Below are positions 23,240-33,600 of a DNA stretch of 62,593 nt, in pieces. The position numbers and the translations under genes are program-made. Where the stretch lies: NCBI RefSeq assembly GCF_012034205.1, contig NZ_JAATEM010000039.1, forward strand, positions 1 to 62,593, read 5' to 3'. The first letter of the stretch is position 1, and each line of letters starts with the position of its first letter. The stretch is from Streptomyces composti. GTDB taxonomy: Bacteria > Actinomycetota > Actinomycetes > Streptomycetales > Streptomycetaceae. The notes below the pieces were generated by a model that saw only the letters and a program-made list of their open reading frames with translations, made no database searches and was not told the origin of the DNA.

Positions 23240-24518
23240 CTGGGGAGGCAACGTCTCCGCCCGCCCCGCGCGGGAGGTCACGCCCGCCACGGTCGAGGAA
23301 CTGGCGGAGGCGGTCCGCAGGGCGGCGGAGGACGGGCTGCCGGTGAAAGCGGTCGGCACCGGGCACTCGTTCACGTCCATAGCGGCCACCGACGGCGTGC
23401 TGATACGCCCTCAGCTGCTGAGCGGCATCCGTGACATCGACCGCACGGCCGGGACCGTGACGGTCGGGGCCGGCACCCAGCTCAAGCGCCTCAACATGGC
23501 CCTGGAGCGGGAGGGCCTGTCGCTGACCAACATGGGCGACATCATGGAGCAGACGGTCTCCGGGGCGACCAGCACCGGCACCCACGGCACCGGCCGCGAC
23601 TCCGCCTCGATCGCCGCACAGATCCGCGCGCTGGAACTGGTCACCGCCGACGGCAGGGTGCTGCAGTGCTCCGAGAAGGAGAACCCGGACATCTTCGCCG
23701 CCGCCCGCATCGGCCTCGGCGCCCTCGGCATCGTCACCGCCATCACCTTCGCCGTGGAGCCGATCTTCCTGCTCACGGCGCGCGAGGAGCCGATGCCGTT
23801 CGAGCGGGTGCTCCGCGACTTCGACGAACTGCACGCCGAGAACGAGCACTTCGAGTTCTACTGGTTCCCGCACACCGGGAACACCAACACCAAGCGCAAC
23901 AACCGCAGCGCGGGCCCCGAGCGCCCGCTGCCGCCGGCCAAGGCCTGGTTCGAGGACGAGTTCCTGTCCAACGGCGTCTTCCAGGTGGCCAATCTGGTCG
24001 GCCGTGCGGTGCCCGCGACCATCCCCTCCATCGCGCAGATCTCCAGCCGTGCGCTGTCCTCGCGGACGTACACGGACATTCCCTACAAGGTCTTCACGTC
24101 CCCGCGCCGGGTGCGCTTCGTGGAGATGGAATACGCCGTCCCGCGCGAGGCCCTGGTGGACACGCTGCGCGAGCTGAAGGCCATGGTCGACCGCTCCCCG
24201 CTGCGCGTCAGCTTCCCGGTCGAGGTGCGCACCGCGCCGGCCGACGACATCACCCTGTCCACGGCGTCCGGCCGGGAGACCGCCTACGTGGCCGTGCACA
24301 TGTTCCGCGGTACCCCCTATCAGGCGTACTTCACCGCCGCCGAGCGCATCTTCACCGCCCACGAGGGCCGGCCGCACTGGGGGAAGATCCACACCCGGGA
24401 CGCCGAGTACCTCTCCCGGGTCTATCCGCGCTTCGCCGAGTTCACCGCGCTGCGCGACCGCCTCGACCCCGAACGCGTCTTCGGCAACGCCTACTTGCGC
24501 CGCGTCCTCGGGGACTGA
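23199..24518 (+). CDS. D-arabinono-1,4-lactone oxidase-family FAD protein
   Basis: A 439-residue flavoprotein of the VAO/aldonolactone oxidase family. The FAD-binding PCMH domain has VGTGHSFTSIAATDG (about 50-64), where the His aligns with the covalent FAD-linking residue of the family, and GDIMEQTVSGATSTGTHGTG. The C-terminal ALO domain ends with HWGKIHTRDAEYL and DPERVFGNAYLRR. It should oxidise an aldonolactone or alditol with O2; the true substrate is unknown. A TTG start is chosen because GGGGAGG lies six bases upstream. It overlaps the MFS gene by 41 bases. Confidence 0.9.
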   Translation: MVSTASAKNGTWRNWGGNVSARPAREVTPATVEELAEAVRRAAEDGLPVKAVGTGHSFTSIAATDGVLIRPQLLSGIRDIDRTAGTVTVGAGTQLKRLNMALEREGLSLTNMGDIMEQTVSGATSTGTHGTGRDSASIAAQIRALELVTADGRVLQCSEKENPDIFAAARIGLGALGIVTAITFAVEPIFLLTAREEPMPFERVLRDFDELHAENEHFEFYWFPHTGNTNTKRNNRSAGPERPLPPAKAWFEDEFLSNGVFQVANLVGRAVPATIPSIAQISSRALSSRTYTDIPYKVFTSPRRVRFVEMEYAVPREALVDTLRELKAMVDRSPLRVSFPVEVRTAPADDITLSTASGRETAYVAVHMFRGTPYQAYFTAAERIFTAHEGRPHWGKIHTRDAEYLSRVYPRFAEFTALRDRLDPERVFGNAYLRRVLGD

Positions 24519-24933
24519 CGAACACTCGGCACACGCTCCTCCGCTTCTGGAGATCGCGTGAACTTTCCCACGTTCACGATCACCGGAACCGAGCAACAGG
24601 CGGCCGAGTAGCACCCCTTGCCAGAAAGTGGGCGGCGTGCCAATCCACGCACGTGGCCCAAATGGAGTACTGTTGCGAGCCCTGGGTCCGGTCTCCCGAC
24701 AGGGTGCTCGGGACCTTTGAGGACCGCCGGGAGGGGGCTAGTTGCACAGGGTGACGCAGTTGGTCACTTAGCGTTGCGAATAGGTAACCGTGCCATAACG
24801 GCGATCCAGGGCCCGCGCCCGACACGCCGGGCAACTCGGCAAGGTTGTGGCAGGCTGCACCCGGGCAGGCCACACTCGACTAGCGGAAGCAGCGACGCAC
24901 GTGACGTCGGCAGGCACCACCCGGGAGGTCCCC
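24519..24933. other. Intergenic region upstream of sepH
   Basis: About 415 bases with lower GC (for example around 24650-24800) and no supported gene. It must contain the sepH promoter; a TAGGTA word at about 24781 could be a -10 element but the match is not decisive. No terminator for the oxidase gene was recognised. Confidence 0.4.
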
Positions 24934-25977
24934 ATGCCCGAACTGCGTGTCGTGGCCGTCTCGAATGACGGCACACGGCTGGTGCTGAAGGCTGCGGACA
25001 GCACGGAGTACACGCTTCCGATCGACGAACGGCTCCGCGCCGCCGTGCGCGGCGACCGTCCCCGCCTCGGCCAGATCGAGATCGAGGTGGAGAGCCATCT
25101 CCGCCCCCGCGACATCCAGGCGCGTATACGGGCCGGCGCGACCGCGGAGGAAGTCGCCCAGATGGCCGGCATCCCCGTGGACCGTGTACGCCGCTTCGAG
25201 GGCCCCGTCCTCGCCGAGCGTGCCTTCATGGCCGAGCGCGCCCGCAAGACGCCCGTGCGCCGCCCCGGAGAGAACTCGGGGCCGCCGCTCGGCGAGGCCG
25301 TCCAGGAGCGTCTGCTGCTGCGCGGCGCCGAGAAGGACACCGTCCAGTGGGACTCCTGGCGCCGCGACGACGGCACCTGGGAGGTCCTGCTGGTCTACCG
25401 GGTGGCCGGCGAGCCGCACTCGGCGAGCTGGACGTACGACCCGCCCCGCCGCCTGGTGCAGGCCGTCGACGACGAGGCGCGCTCGCTGATCGGCGAGTCC
25501 GACGACCTCGCCGCGCCCGAGCCCAGCGTGCCGTTCGTCCCGCGCATCGCGCGCCTGCCGCGCGACCGCCCGCTGGACCGCTCCGCCGACCGCGAACGCC
25601 CCAGCCTGCCCGCGCAGTCCTCCGAACCGCCGGAGGAGACGGCCACGGCCTCGGGCGAACGCGACTCGCTGACCAGCCTGCTCGAGGCGGTACCGAGCTT
25701 CCGCGGCGACCTGGTGGTGCCCGAGCGGCCCTCCGAGTCCGCCTCCGAGGAGCCAGGCTCCGAGCCCGAGGCGGAGGAGCCCCCGGCCCCCGCGGCCTCG
25801 GCCGGCTCCGCCTACGCGGACGTGCTCATGCCCCGCTCCGTCGGCGGCCACCGCGACCGCCTGATCGGGGCCACCGACCGCCAGGCCGAGGCCGACGGCG
25901 TCCGCCCGGGCCGCCGCGCGGCGGTGCCGAGCTGGGACGAGATCGTCTTCGGCACCCGGCGCAAGAAACAGGAGTGA
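24934..25977 (+). CDS. sepH: Septation protein SepH
   Basis: A 347-residue protein of the SepH (DUF3071) family, an FtsZ-binding regulator of Streptomyces cell division. The conserved N-terminal domain (MPELRVVAVSNDGTRLVLK...) contains a helix-turn-helix-like segment (about 55-90: RDIQARIRAGATAEEVAQMA and GIPVDRVRRFEGP). The remainder is a disordered, Pro/Glu/Ser-rich linker ending in a conserved C-terminal helix (SWDEIVFGTRRKK). The ATG has a GGGAGG ribosome site. It stands alone between a long promoter region and a strong terminator. Confidence 0.95.
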   Translation: MPELRVVAVSNDGTRLVLKAADSTEYTLPIDERLRAAVRGDRPRLGQIEIEVESHLRPRDIQARIRAGATAEEVAQMAGIPVDRVRRFEGPVLAERAFMAERARKTPVRRPGENSGPPLGEAVQERLLLRGAEKDTVQWDSWRRDDGTWEVLLVYRVAGEPHSASWTYDPPRRLVQAVDDEARSLIGESDDLAAPEPSVPFVPRIARLPRDRPLDRSADRERPSLPAQSSEPPEETATASGERDSLTSLLEAVPSFRGDLVVPERPSESASEEPGSEPEAEEPPAPAASAGSAYADVLMPRSVGGHRDRLIGATDRQAEADGVRPGRRAAVPSWDEIVFGTRRKKQE

Positions 25978-25983
25978 CAGCAA

Positions 25984-26024
25984 GCGGTCGAGGGCGCCCG
26001 CCATCGGTGGGCGCCCTCGACCGC
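25984..26024. terminator. Strong hairpin after sepH
   Basis: The 16-bp arms at 25984-25999 and 26009-26024 are perfect complements around a 9-nt loop. It serves the convergent sepH and sulfurtransferase genes. Confidence 0.9.
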
Positions 26025-26064
26025 CTGCCGACGCACCGGCAGCCGCCCGTGCGCCCCCTGCCGC

Positions 26065-26913
26065 CTACTGCGGGTCTGGTCCCGTCGCCACCGGACGCGA
26101 CGGATCGGAGGACCACTCCGACCAGGAGCCGACGTAGAGGGCGGCCGGGATGCCGGCGACCGCGAGGGCCAGTACCTCATGGGCGCCGGAGACGCCCGAG
26201 CCGCAGTACACGCCGACCGGGGTGTCCGCGGCGACACCCAGCTCCTTGAAGCGGGCGGCGAGTTCCTCCGCGGGCCGGAAGCGGCCGTCCGGGCCGACAT
26301 TCTCGGTGGTGGGGGCCGAGACCGCCCCGGGGATGTGACCGCCGACCCGGTCGATGGGCTCCACCTCTCCGCGGTACCGCTCCCCCGCTCGCGCGTCCAG
26401 CAGCACGCCCGAACGCGCCAGCGCCGCCGCACCGTCGGCGTCCAGCAGCCCGCTCGCCGCGGGCACCGGCTGGAAATCACCCTCGGGCGGGCTCGGTTCC
26501 GACGTCTCCAGGGGGCCCTCCCAGGCGGGCAGGCCGCCGTCGAGGACGCGGACATCCGGATGCCCCGTCCACCGCAGCAGCCACCAGGCCCGGGCCGCGC
26601 CCCAGCCGAGGCCGCCGTCGTACACGACCACCGGCCGCCCGGCCGAGACGCCCGCGCGCCGCATCGCCGCGCCGAACACCCCCAGGTCCGGCAGCGGATG
26701 GCGTCCCCGCTCCCCCGGCGCGGAGGCCAGCTCCCGGTCCAGGTCCACGAAGACGGCCCCCGGGATGTGTCCGGCGAGATACTCGGTCCGGCCGTCGAAC
26801 GGCTCACCGTTCGCGGTGGCCGTGCTGAGCTGCCAGCGGACGTCGAGCAGCACCGGGGGGCGCTCGCCCGTCAGTTCGCCCGCGAGGTCGGATGCGGAGA
26901 TGAGAGCGTTCAT
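26065..26913 (-). CDS. Two-domain rhodanese sulfurtransferase
   Basis: A 282-residue tandem rhodanese (3-mercaptopyruvate/thiosulfate sulfurtransferase type). The N-terminal domain (about 1-135) is catalytically inactive (VVVYDGGLGW where the loop cysteine would be). The C-terminal domain has the active Cys237 in the loop VYCGSGVSGAHEVLAL. It transfers sulfane sulfur to an acceptor such as cyanide or a thiol. The ATG at 26913 is preferred over an upstream in-frame ATG. It is the last gene before the sepH terminator and is read away from the VOC gene. Confidence 0.9.
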   Translation of the reverse strand: MNALISASDLAGELTGERPPVLLDVRWQLSTATANGEPFDGRTEYLAGHIPGAVFVDLDRELASAPGERGRHPLPDLGVFGAAMRRAGVSAGRPVVVYDGGLGWGAARAWWLLRWTGHPDVRVLDGGLPAWEGPLETSEPSPPEGDFQPVPAASGLLDADGAAALARSGVLLDARAGERYRGEVEPIDRVGGHIPGAVSAPTTENVGPDGRFRPAEELAARFKELGVAADTPVGVYCGSGVSGAHEVLALAVAGIPAALYVGSWSEWSSDPSRPVATGPDPQ

Positions 26914-27267
26914 GGCCCCCATCCTCGCGCACGGGGTGGCCGTTTCGTCCATGTCCGGCTACTCTGCTCGGCCGGGCAGGCCCGATCACGAGGCGTACGG
27001 GAACGGGCACATGCTGTACAAGTGATCGACGCTGAGCCTCAAGCGTGCCGAAAGCGGCAAGGAGCCGGACATTGGGCATCCTCCGGGGACAGGAGCCGGC
27101 ACACGGGGCACACCCGCAGGAGCGTGGCACCGCACCACCGGGGCCGGACAGGCACGGAGACGATCCGCGCAGCGGACATGACACGACCCCCGCGGGCCGG
27201 GAGATGCGGCCCCACCGGGCCGAGACGAGCACGGCCACCGACGAGGGCGGCCGAGAAGAGAGTGACG
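26914..27267. other. Divergent intergenic region between sulfurtransferase and VOC genes
   Basis: About 350 bases. A frame is open through part of it but has no conserved character or ribosome site. It should hold both divergent promoters; no operator was recognised. Confidence 0.4.
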
Positions 27268-28071
27268 ATGACCAAGGCACGGGGGTCCGCCCGCCAGGAA
27301 GGTGAGCGGCCCGCGCGGTACGCGCCCGGCACACCCTGCTGGGTGAGTCTGATGGTGCACGGCCTTGAGACGACGCAGGACTTCTACCGGGGGCTGTTCG
27401 GCTGGGAGTTCCGGCCCGGTCCCCAGCAGCTCGGGCCGTATGTGCGGGCGCTGCTCGACGGCCGGGAGGTGGCCGGCATGGGTGTGCTGCCGCCGGACCG
27501 GCAGCTGCCCGTCGCATGGACGCCCTACTTCGCCTCCGCCGACGCGGACCGCACGGCCGAGGCGGTCCGCTGCTGCGGCGGCACCATCGGCGTCGGCCCG
27601 CTGGACGCCTCCGAAGCGGGCCGGCTGGCGATCGGCTCCGACCCCTCGGGCGCGGTCTTCGGCATCTGGCAGGCGGCCGCGCACACCGGCACGGCCCTCA
27701 CCGAGGGGCCCGGCACCCCCGCCTGGAACGAGCTGATCACCTTCGAGTCGGCGAGCACCGCGAAGTTCTACGAGACGGTCTTCGGCTACGACGAGGAACC
27801 GGTGGTCTCCGTGGACCTGGACTATGTCACCCTCCGGCTCGACGGCCGCCCGGTCGCCGGGGTGTACGGCGCGGGCACCGCGGTGCCCCGCGACCGGGGG
27901 CCGCACTGGACGACGTACTTCACGGTGGCCGACCTGGACGACGCGGTGGAGCTGGTGGTGCATCTGGGCGGCCAGGTGCTCAAGCCGCCCCGCGCGGGCG
28001 ACCACGGCCGCACGGCGGCGGTGGCCGATCCGGAGGGGGCGCGCTTCTCGCTGCTGCAGCAGCCGGCCTGA
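27268..28071 (+). CDS. Tandem VOC (glyoxalase/bleomycin-resistance fold) protein
   Basis: A 267-residue protein made of two vicinal-oxygen-chelate domains. Domain 1 (about 20-135) begins CWVSLMVHGLETTQDFYRGLFGWEF and domain 2 (about 145-265) begins WNELITFESASTAKFYETVFGY. Such proteins are often annotated as 27 kDa antigen-like or hydroxylase-like in Streptomyces. Few classic metal-ligand residues can be assigned, so enzymatic activity is uncertain. The ATG has only a weak ribosome site (AAGAGAG). Confidence 0.85.
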   Translation: MTKARGSARQEGERPARYAPGTPCWVSLMVHGLETTQDFYRGLFGWEFRPGPQQLGPYVRALLDGREVAGMGVLPPDRQLPVAWTPYFASADADRTAEAVRCCGGTIGVGPLDASEAGRLAIGSDPSGAVFGIWQAAAHTGTALTEGPGTPAWNELITFESASTAKFYETVFGYDEEPVVSVDLDYVTLRLDGRPVAGVYGAGTAVPRDRGPHWTTYFTVADLDDAVELVVHLGGQVLKPPRAGDHGRTAAVADPEGARFSLLQQPA

Positions 28072-28121
28072 GCGGCCGGAGCCGCGGGCAGGGGCGGGCG
28101 GGTGCGGTTCCGGACGGGCCG

Positions 28122-28772
28122 TCAGCTTCGGGGCACCGGCAGCACATCCGGAGCCAGGGCGGCCGCCCGGGCCGTCGCGGCGGTCATGCGGCGGCGGTGA
28201 TGGCGGCGGCACAGCACCTCGTAGCCGATCTCCTCCGCGGAGTCGGTGACGTCGCCGACGACCACCTGGGCGCCCTCGACGACCATCACCCCGCCCACCG
28301 TACGGGCGTTGTGGGTGGCCCGGGCGCCGCACCAGCACAGGGCCTCCACCTGGAGCACTTCCACCCGGTCGGCCAGCTCCACCAGGCGCTGCGAGCCGGG
28401 GAACAGCTTGGTGCGGAAGTCGGTGGTGATGCCGAAGGCGTAGACGTCGAGCTCCAGGTCGTCCACCACGCGGGCGAGCTGGTCGATCTGCTCCGGCGCG
28501 AGGAACTGCGCCTCGTCCGCGATCACATAGTCCGCGCGGCCGCCCTGGGAGAGATGGTCGACGAGGTGGGCGTACAGGTCCATGCCGTCCGTGACCTCGA
28601 CGGCATCGGTGACGAGCCCGAGCCGGGAGGAGAGCTTGCCCGCTCCGGCGCGGTCGTTACGGGTGAAGATCATGCCCACCAGTCCGCGCGCCGAACGGTT
28701 GTGCTCGATCTGCAGTGCCAGCGTCGACTTCCCGCAATCCATCGTTCCGGAGAAGAACACCAGCTCTGGCAT
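28122..28772 (-). CDS. tdk: Thymidine kinase
   Basis: A 216-residue class II thymidine kinase that phosphorylates thymidine to dTMP in nucleotide salvage. The P-loop GTMDCGKST is at 9-17, the Walker B/DE motif VIADEAQFL near residue 84, and a zinc-binding cysteine set (CWCG and YEVLCRRHH) frames the lasso loop carrying the substrate. It ends 45 bases upstream of nothing else on its strand and lies just downstream of the phosphodiesterase gene, with which it may be co-transcribed. With dut in the same window it contributes to thymidylate supply. Confidence 0.95.
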   Translation of the reverse strand: MPELVFFSGTMDCGKSTLALQIEHNRSARGLVGMIFTRNDRAGAGKLSSRLGLVTDAVEVTDGMDLYAHLVDHLSQGGRADYVIADEAQFLAPEQIDQLARVVDDLELDVYAFGITTDFRTKLFPGSQRLVELADRVEVLQVEALCWCGARATHNARTVGGVMVVEGAQVVVGDVTDSAEEIGYEVLCRRHHRRRMTAATARAAALAPDVLPVPRS

Positions 28773-28816
28773 GGTGAGTCGGCACCTTTCGGCGGGGTCG
28801 GTGGAACGGACGCGGG

Positions 28817-30037
28817 TCAGGAGCGTACTTCGAGCAGCGGGACCAGTTGTTCGGCAGGGGTCATCGAGCCGTGGTTGCCGACCATCTGCGACTCGTTGGG
28901 CTCCCGCTGGGAGGCGATGAGCAGCACGTCGTCCCGTGCCGCGGCCACCACGTCGCCGATCCTGCCGTGCACCCGCTCGTCGATCCGGGGCCCGAACCAG
29001 CCGGCGGCGATCGCCTCTTCGCGCGAGGCCACCCAGAACTGCTCGCCCAGGACTTCCCGCCAGCAGGCGAGCACATCGCCTGCGGCGCCGGGGACGGCGT
29101 AGACATGGCGGGCGCGGCCCTCGCCGCCGAGCAGGGCGACGCCGGCCTTCAGCTCCCAGTCCTCGTCGAAGTCGATGCGGTGCTGCTCGTCGAAGGGCAC
29201 GTCGAGCATGCCGTGGTCGGCGGTGACATAGAGCGCGCTGCGCGGCGGGAGCTGCTCGGCCAGCCGCTGGACGAGGCGGTCGGCGTACATCAGCTGGCCG
29301 CGCCAGGTGTCGGAGTCGACGCCGTAGCGGTGGCCGGAGCCGTCGACCTCGGCGTAGTACGTGTACACCAGGGCGCGGTCGGCGGCGGCCAGTTGCCCGG
29401 CGGCGAGGTCCACCCGCTCCTCGCCGGTCAGCCGCCCGTGGAAGGTACCGCCGCTGAGCGCCACCTTGGTCAGCGGGGTGTGCTCGAAGGCCGGGGAGGA
29501 CACCTGGGCGGCGTGCACGCCCGCGCGGTGGGCGAGTTCGAAGACGGTGGGGTAGGGCTGCCAGGTCTCGGGCCGCGTCCAGGGCTGCCAGCGCAGCTGG
29601 TTCATCAGCTCACCGGTGTCCGGGTTGCGCACGGTGTAGCCGGGCAGGCCGTGTGCCCCGGGCGGGAGGCCGGTGCCGACGGAGGCCAGGGAGGTGGCGG
29701 TGGTCGCCGGGTAGCCGGCGGTGAGGGGACGCCCGGTGCCGCCGCGCGAGGAGGCCAGCAGGGACGTCATGAAGGGCGCCTCCTCCGGGTGCGCCCGCAG
29801 CTGCTCCCAGCCGAGGCCGTCGATCAGGAACACGCACGCCCGGTCGGCGGGCGTCAGCTCCGGGATGGCCGCGGTCATGCCGGGGACGCCCATGCCGGCG
29901 GCGAGCGTGGGCAGCAGATCGGCGAGCGATCCGCTGCCGTACTCGGGCAGGGGTGCGGTGTCCGGGGAGAGCGGCTCGGGGTGCTCGTCCCAGGCGGACG
30001 TGTGGTGCGGCGGCGTGGGTCGGGTCGGCTGCGCCAT
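28817..30037 (-). CDS. Alkaline phosphatase superfamily phosphodiesterase (nucleotide pyrophosphatase type)
   Basis: A 406-residue metal-dependent hydrolase of the nucleotide pyrophosphatase/phosphodiesterase group. Visible motifs are FLIDGLGWEQL (first metal Asp), a TTATSLASVGTGLPPGAHG block containing the Thr nucleophile region, YYAEVDGSGHRYG and TADHGMLDVP (metal Asp/His). No signal peptide is seen, so it is probably cytoplasmic. The substrate is unknown. Its ATG overlaps the DUF5998 stop codon (ATGA), so it is translationally coupled and transcribed after DUF5998. Confidence 0.9.
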   Translation of the reverse strand: MAQPTRPTPPHHTSAWDEHPEPLSPDTAPLPEYGSGSLADLLPTLAAGMGVPGMTAAIPELTPADRACVFLIDGLGWEQLRAHPEEAPFMTSLLASSRGGTGRPLTAGYPATTATSLASVGTGLPPGAHGLPGYTVRNPDTGELMNQLRWQPWTRPETWQPYPTVFELAHRAGVHAAQVSSPAFEHTPLTKVALSGGTFHGRLTGEERVDLAAGQLAAADRALVYTYYAEVDGSGHRYGVDSDTWRGQLMYADRLVQRLAEQLPPRSALYVTADHGMLDVPFDEQHRIDFDEDWELKAGVALLGGEGRARHVYAVPGAAGDVLACWREVLGEQFWVASREEAIAAGWFGPRIDERVHGRIGDVVAAARDDVLLIASQREPNESQMVGNHGSMTPAEQLVPLLEVRS

Positions 30038-30624
30038 CAGCGCGCCGGGTCCGCGGTCGCCTCGGAGAGGGCCTGCGCGAAGGCGAGCGCCTGGCGCACC
30101 GTCTCCGGGCCGTCGCCCGCCTCGCTGACCCGCAGGCTCAGGTCGTCCGCCGTGGAGTTGCCCGTGTAGCCGTGGTCGGCCTCGCAGTTCGGGTCGCCGC
30201 AGGCGGCCGGTTCCAGGTCGATGCGGGAGACCGCGCCCCAGCCGATGGTGAGCACGATCTCGCGCGGCAGCGTGCCCGGCGTGTACTGCTCCGGGTTCGC
30301 CACGACGCGGCTGACCACGATCGACGAGATCCGGTCCAGCTTGACCGACTCCGTGGAGGTGGTGGCGTACGGCGTCGGGGAGGTGCTGTCCGCCGCCTGC
30401 TCGTCGGTGTGGCTGACGATGAAGCGGTTGCCGGTGAGGACGAGGACGGTCACATGGCGCCGCACCTCGTTCTGGTCGAACGTCGTCTCCTGATGGACCA
30501 GGTACGACCGGATGGGCTCGCCGCCCACGGCGGCCTCCACCGCCTCGGCCACGAGAGCCGGGTAGTAGCCGCTGCGCTCGATCGCCGCCCGCAGCCCCTG
30601 GGTCGTCGTACTGGTCTTGGCCAT
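30037..30624 (-). CDS. DUF5998 protein
   Basis: A 195-residue cytoplasmic protein of the actinobacterial DUF5998 family. It has a helical N-terminus (TTQGLRAAIERSGYYP), a central beta-rich region (VTVLVLTGNRFIVSHTDE) and a C-terminal Cys pair (ACGDPNCEADHGY). Function is unknown. The ATG lies 7 nt after a perfect TAGGAT box without a ribosome site, predicting a leaderless mRNA that also carries the phosphodiesterase gene. Confidence 0.85.
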   Translation of the reverse strand: MAKTSTTTQGLRAAIERSGYYPALVAEAVEAAVGGEPIRSYLVHQETTFDQNEVRRHVTVLVLTGNRFIVSHTDEQAADSTSPTPYATTSTESVKLDRISSIVVSRVVANPEQYTPGTLPREIVLTIGWGAVSRIDLEPAACGDPNCEADHGYTGNSTADDLSLRVSEAGDGPETVRQALAFAQALSEATADPAR

Positions 30625-30631
30625 GACGCCC

Positions 30632-30637
30632 ATCCTA
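30632..30637 (-). promoter_or_regulatory. Candidate leaderless -10 box (TAGGAT)
   Basis: TAGGAT is followed by seven bases and then the ATG of the DUF5998 gene. It is the best -10 consensus match among the leaderless candidates here. No clear -35 was found. Confidence 0.65.
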
Positions 30638-30675
30638 CGGGGGACCACTGACTGCGAGAGACCGTGCGCCGCGGG

Positions 30676-33600
30676 TCAGTATGCGGGCAGGGTCCGCGGG
30701 CCGAGATCGTCACGGGCGGGCGGGGGCGCCAGGCGCACGGAGGCGCCGAGCACGCTCAGGCCCTGCGGGGCGACGACCACGGGTTCCAGGGTCACGGCGA
30801 CGACCTCCGGGTGGTCGTGCACCAGCCGGGACACCCGCAGCAGCAGCTCCTCCAGCGCGGGGGTGTCCACCGGTGCGGAGCCGCGCCAGCCGAACAGCAG
30901 GGGCGCGGTGCGGATGGAGCGCACCAGGGAGGCGGCCTCGCGGTCGGTCACCGGGATCAGCCGGTGCGCCGTGTCGTCGAGCAGCTGCGAGGCGGCCCCG
31001 GCGAGACCGAAGGAGAGGACGGCCCCGGCGGCCGGGTCGATCACCGCCCGGACGACGGTGTCCACCCCTCGGGGCGCCATCCGCTGGACCACGGGGCGCA
31101 GCTCCTCGGCCGTGCCGAACAGGCCGGTCAGTTCGGTGTAGGCGCGGCGCAGCTGGTCCTCGTCGGCGAGGTCGAGGCGGACGCCGCCGAGGTCGGCGCG
31201 GTGCCGCAGGTGCGGGGCGGTGGCCTTGAGGGCGACCGGGTAGCCGAGCCGGGCGGCGGCCTCGGCGGCGGCGTCGGGCGTGGGCGCCGGGAGGGCGCGG
31301 TGCACGTCGATGCCGTAGGCGCCGAGCAGCTCGCAGGTGTCCTCGCTGCCGAGGGTGAGGCCCTGGCCGCGGGCGAGCATGCCGTCGATGAGGGCGGCGG
31401 CCCTGCGCTCGTCGATGTCGTCGTACTCGGGCACCTTGCCGGGCTCGGCGGCGTCCCGCCGCCACTGCGCGTAGGCGACGGCGTGCCCGAGCGCCCGCAC
31501 GGCGCGTTCGGCGGCCGGGTAGGCGGGGATGAGCGGGGCGCCCTTGGGGGGCGTGGGGGTGGGGGCCGAGGGCACGGGGGCACCGGCGGCGCGTGCGGCA
31601 CCAGGGGGCGCGGGGACGGGCGCGCCCTCGGACGCGACGGCCCCCGCGTGCGCCGGGGGCGCGGGAGGAGCGGTGCGTGCGCCGGGGGCGGGCGGCCGCG
31701 CAGGGGACGACGGCGGGGTGGGCGGCCGCGAGGCGGAGGGACGCAGGGCGGGCGGGCGCTCCGCCGGCGCCGGGCGGTCGGCCGGGGAGGGCCGGTCGTC
31801 AGACGGGGGCGGGGCGAGGGCCCCGTCCGGTGCCGGTGCCGGGTCGTCCGGTTCCGCTGCCGCCGGTTCCGGCCGACGCGGTGGGCGGGCGGTGCTGGCC
31901 GCCGCGGACAGGGCCTCGGCGAGACCGCCGAGTTCCACATGGACGACCAGGACCGGCTTGGACGGGGTCGCGGTGGCGGCCGAGCGGAGCGCCTCGGCCA
32001 GGGCGGCGTCGCCGACGGAGGACTCCCCCACCGAGGGGATCGCGGTGACGACCACCGCGTCGCAGCCGTCGTCGGCCAGCGCCCGGGACAGGGCGGCGTG
32101 GAAGTCCTCCGCCGTCGCCTGGGTGGTGAGGTCCTGCGGGGGGTGCGGGCGCAGCCCCTCGGCCAGGCAGGCGTCGTAGGTCAGCAGGCCCAGGGACTCG
32201 GAGTTGCCGAGGATCGCCACGCGGGGCCCGGCCGGGAGGGGCTGGCGGGCGAGCAGCAGGCCGGTGTCGACGAGCTCGGTGATGGTGTCCACGCGGATGA
32301 CGCCGGCCTGCCGCAGGAGTGCGGACACCGTGGCGTGCGGCAGGCGGGTCGCGCGCACGGCGTGTCCCCGGGGTCCCGCGCCGTGGCGTGCGCCCTGCAC
32401 CACCACGAGGGGCTTGGCCGCCGCGGTCCGGCGGGCGAGCCGGGTGAACTTGCGGGGGTTGCCGATGGACTCCAGGTACATCAGGGCGACGTCGGTGTCG
32501 GGGTCCTCGTACCAGTACTGCAGGACGTCGTTGCCGGAGACGTCCGCCCGGTTGCCGGATGAGACGAAGGTCGACACACCGGTCACCCCGGTGACGCCGC
32601 CGCCGCGCCGGTGCAGCCGGGACAGCAGGGCGATGCCGATGGCGCCGGACTGGGCGAACAGCCCGATCCGGCCGGGCCGGGGCATCTCGGGGGCGAGCGA
32701 GGCGTTGAGGCGCACCTGGGGGGCGGTGTTGATGATGCCGAAGGCGTTGGGCCCGATGATGCGCATGCCGTAGCTGCGGGCCTGCCGTACGAGGGCGCGC
32801 TGCCGCTCGCGGCCCTCGGGGCCGGACTCGGCGTAGCCCGCGGAGATCACGACCAGTCCCTGTACGCCGTGCTCGCCGCACTCGGTGACGACATCGGGGA
32901 CATGCTCGGCGGGCACGGCGACCACCGCGAGGTCCACCGGCCCGTCGATCTCCCGCACGGAGCGGTGGGCGGGGATCCCGTCCAGCTCCTTCTGCTCCTC
33001 GGGCAGCGCCCGGTTCACCGCGTAGAGGCGGCCGGGGAATCCGGCGTCCCGGATGTTGCCGAGGATGTTGCGTCCCACTCCGCCCGGTGTGCGGCCGGCG
33101 CCGATGACGGCGACGGAGCCGGGCGCGAGCAGCCGCTGCACGGAGCGGGCCTCGGCGCGCTGTTCGCGCGCGTACTGGACGGCGAGGGAGCGGTCGGTGG
33201 GTTCGAGGTCGAACTCCAGCCGGACCACGCCGTCCTCGAAGCTGCGCTTCTGGGTGTAGCCGGCGTCCGTGAACACCTTGATCATCTTGGTGTTGGCGGG
33301 CAGCACCTCGGCGGCGAACCGGCGGATGCCGCGCTCCCTGGCGACGGCGGCGATGTGCTCGAGCAGGGCGGAGGCCACGCCCCGGCCCTGGTGGGCGTCC
33401 TGCACCAGGAAGGCGACCTCGGCCTCGTCGGCCGGGGCGGAGGCGGGGCTGCCGTCGGTGCCGATCCGGTCGTAGCGGACGGTGGCGATGAACTCGCCGC
33501 CGACGGTGGCCGCGAGCCCGACCCGGTCCACGTAGTCGTGGTGGGTGAAGCGGTGCACGTCCTTGGCGGACAGCCGGGGGTACGGCGCGAAGAAGCGGAA

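Noticed and set aside
26179..27267. Long N-terminal extension of the VOC protein
   Set aside because: The in-frame upstream sequence overlaps the sulfurtransferase gene and is Arg/Gly-rich; domain 1 starts right after ATG 27268.
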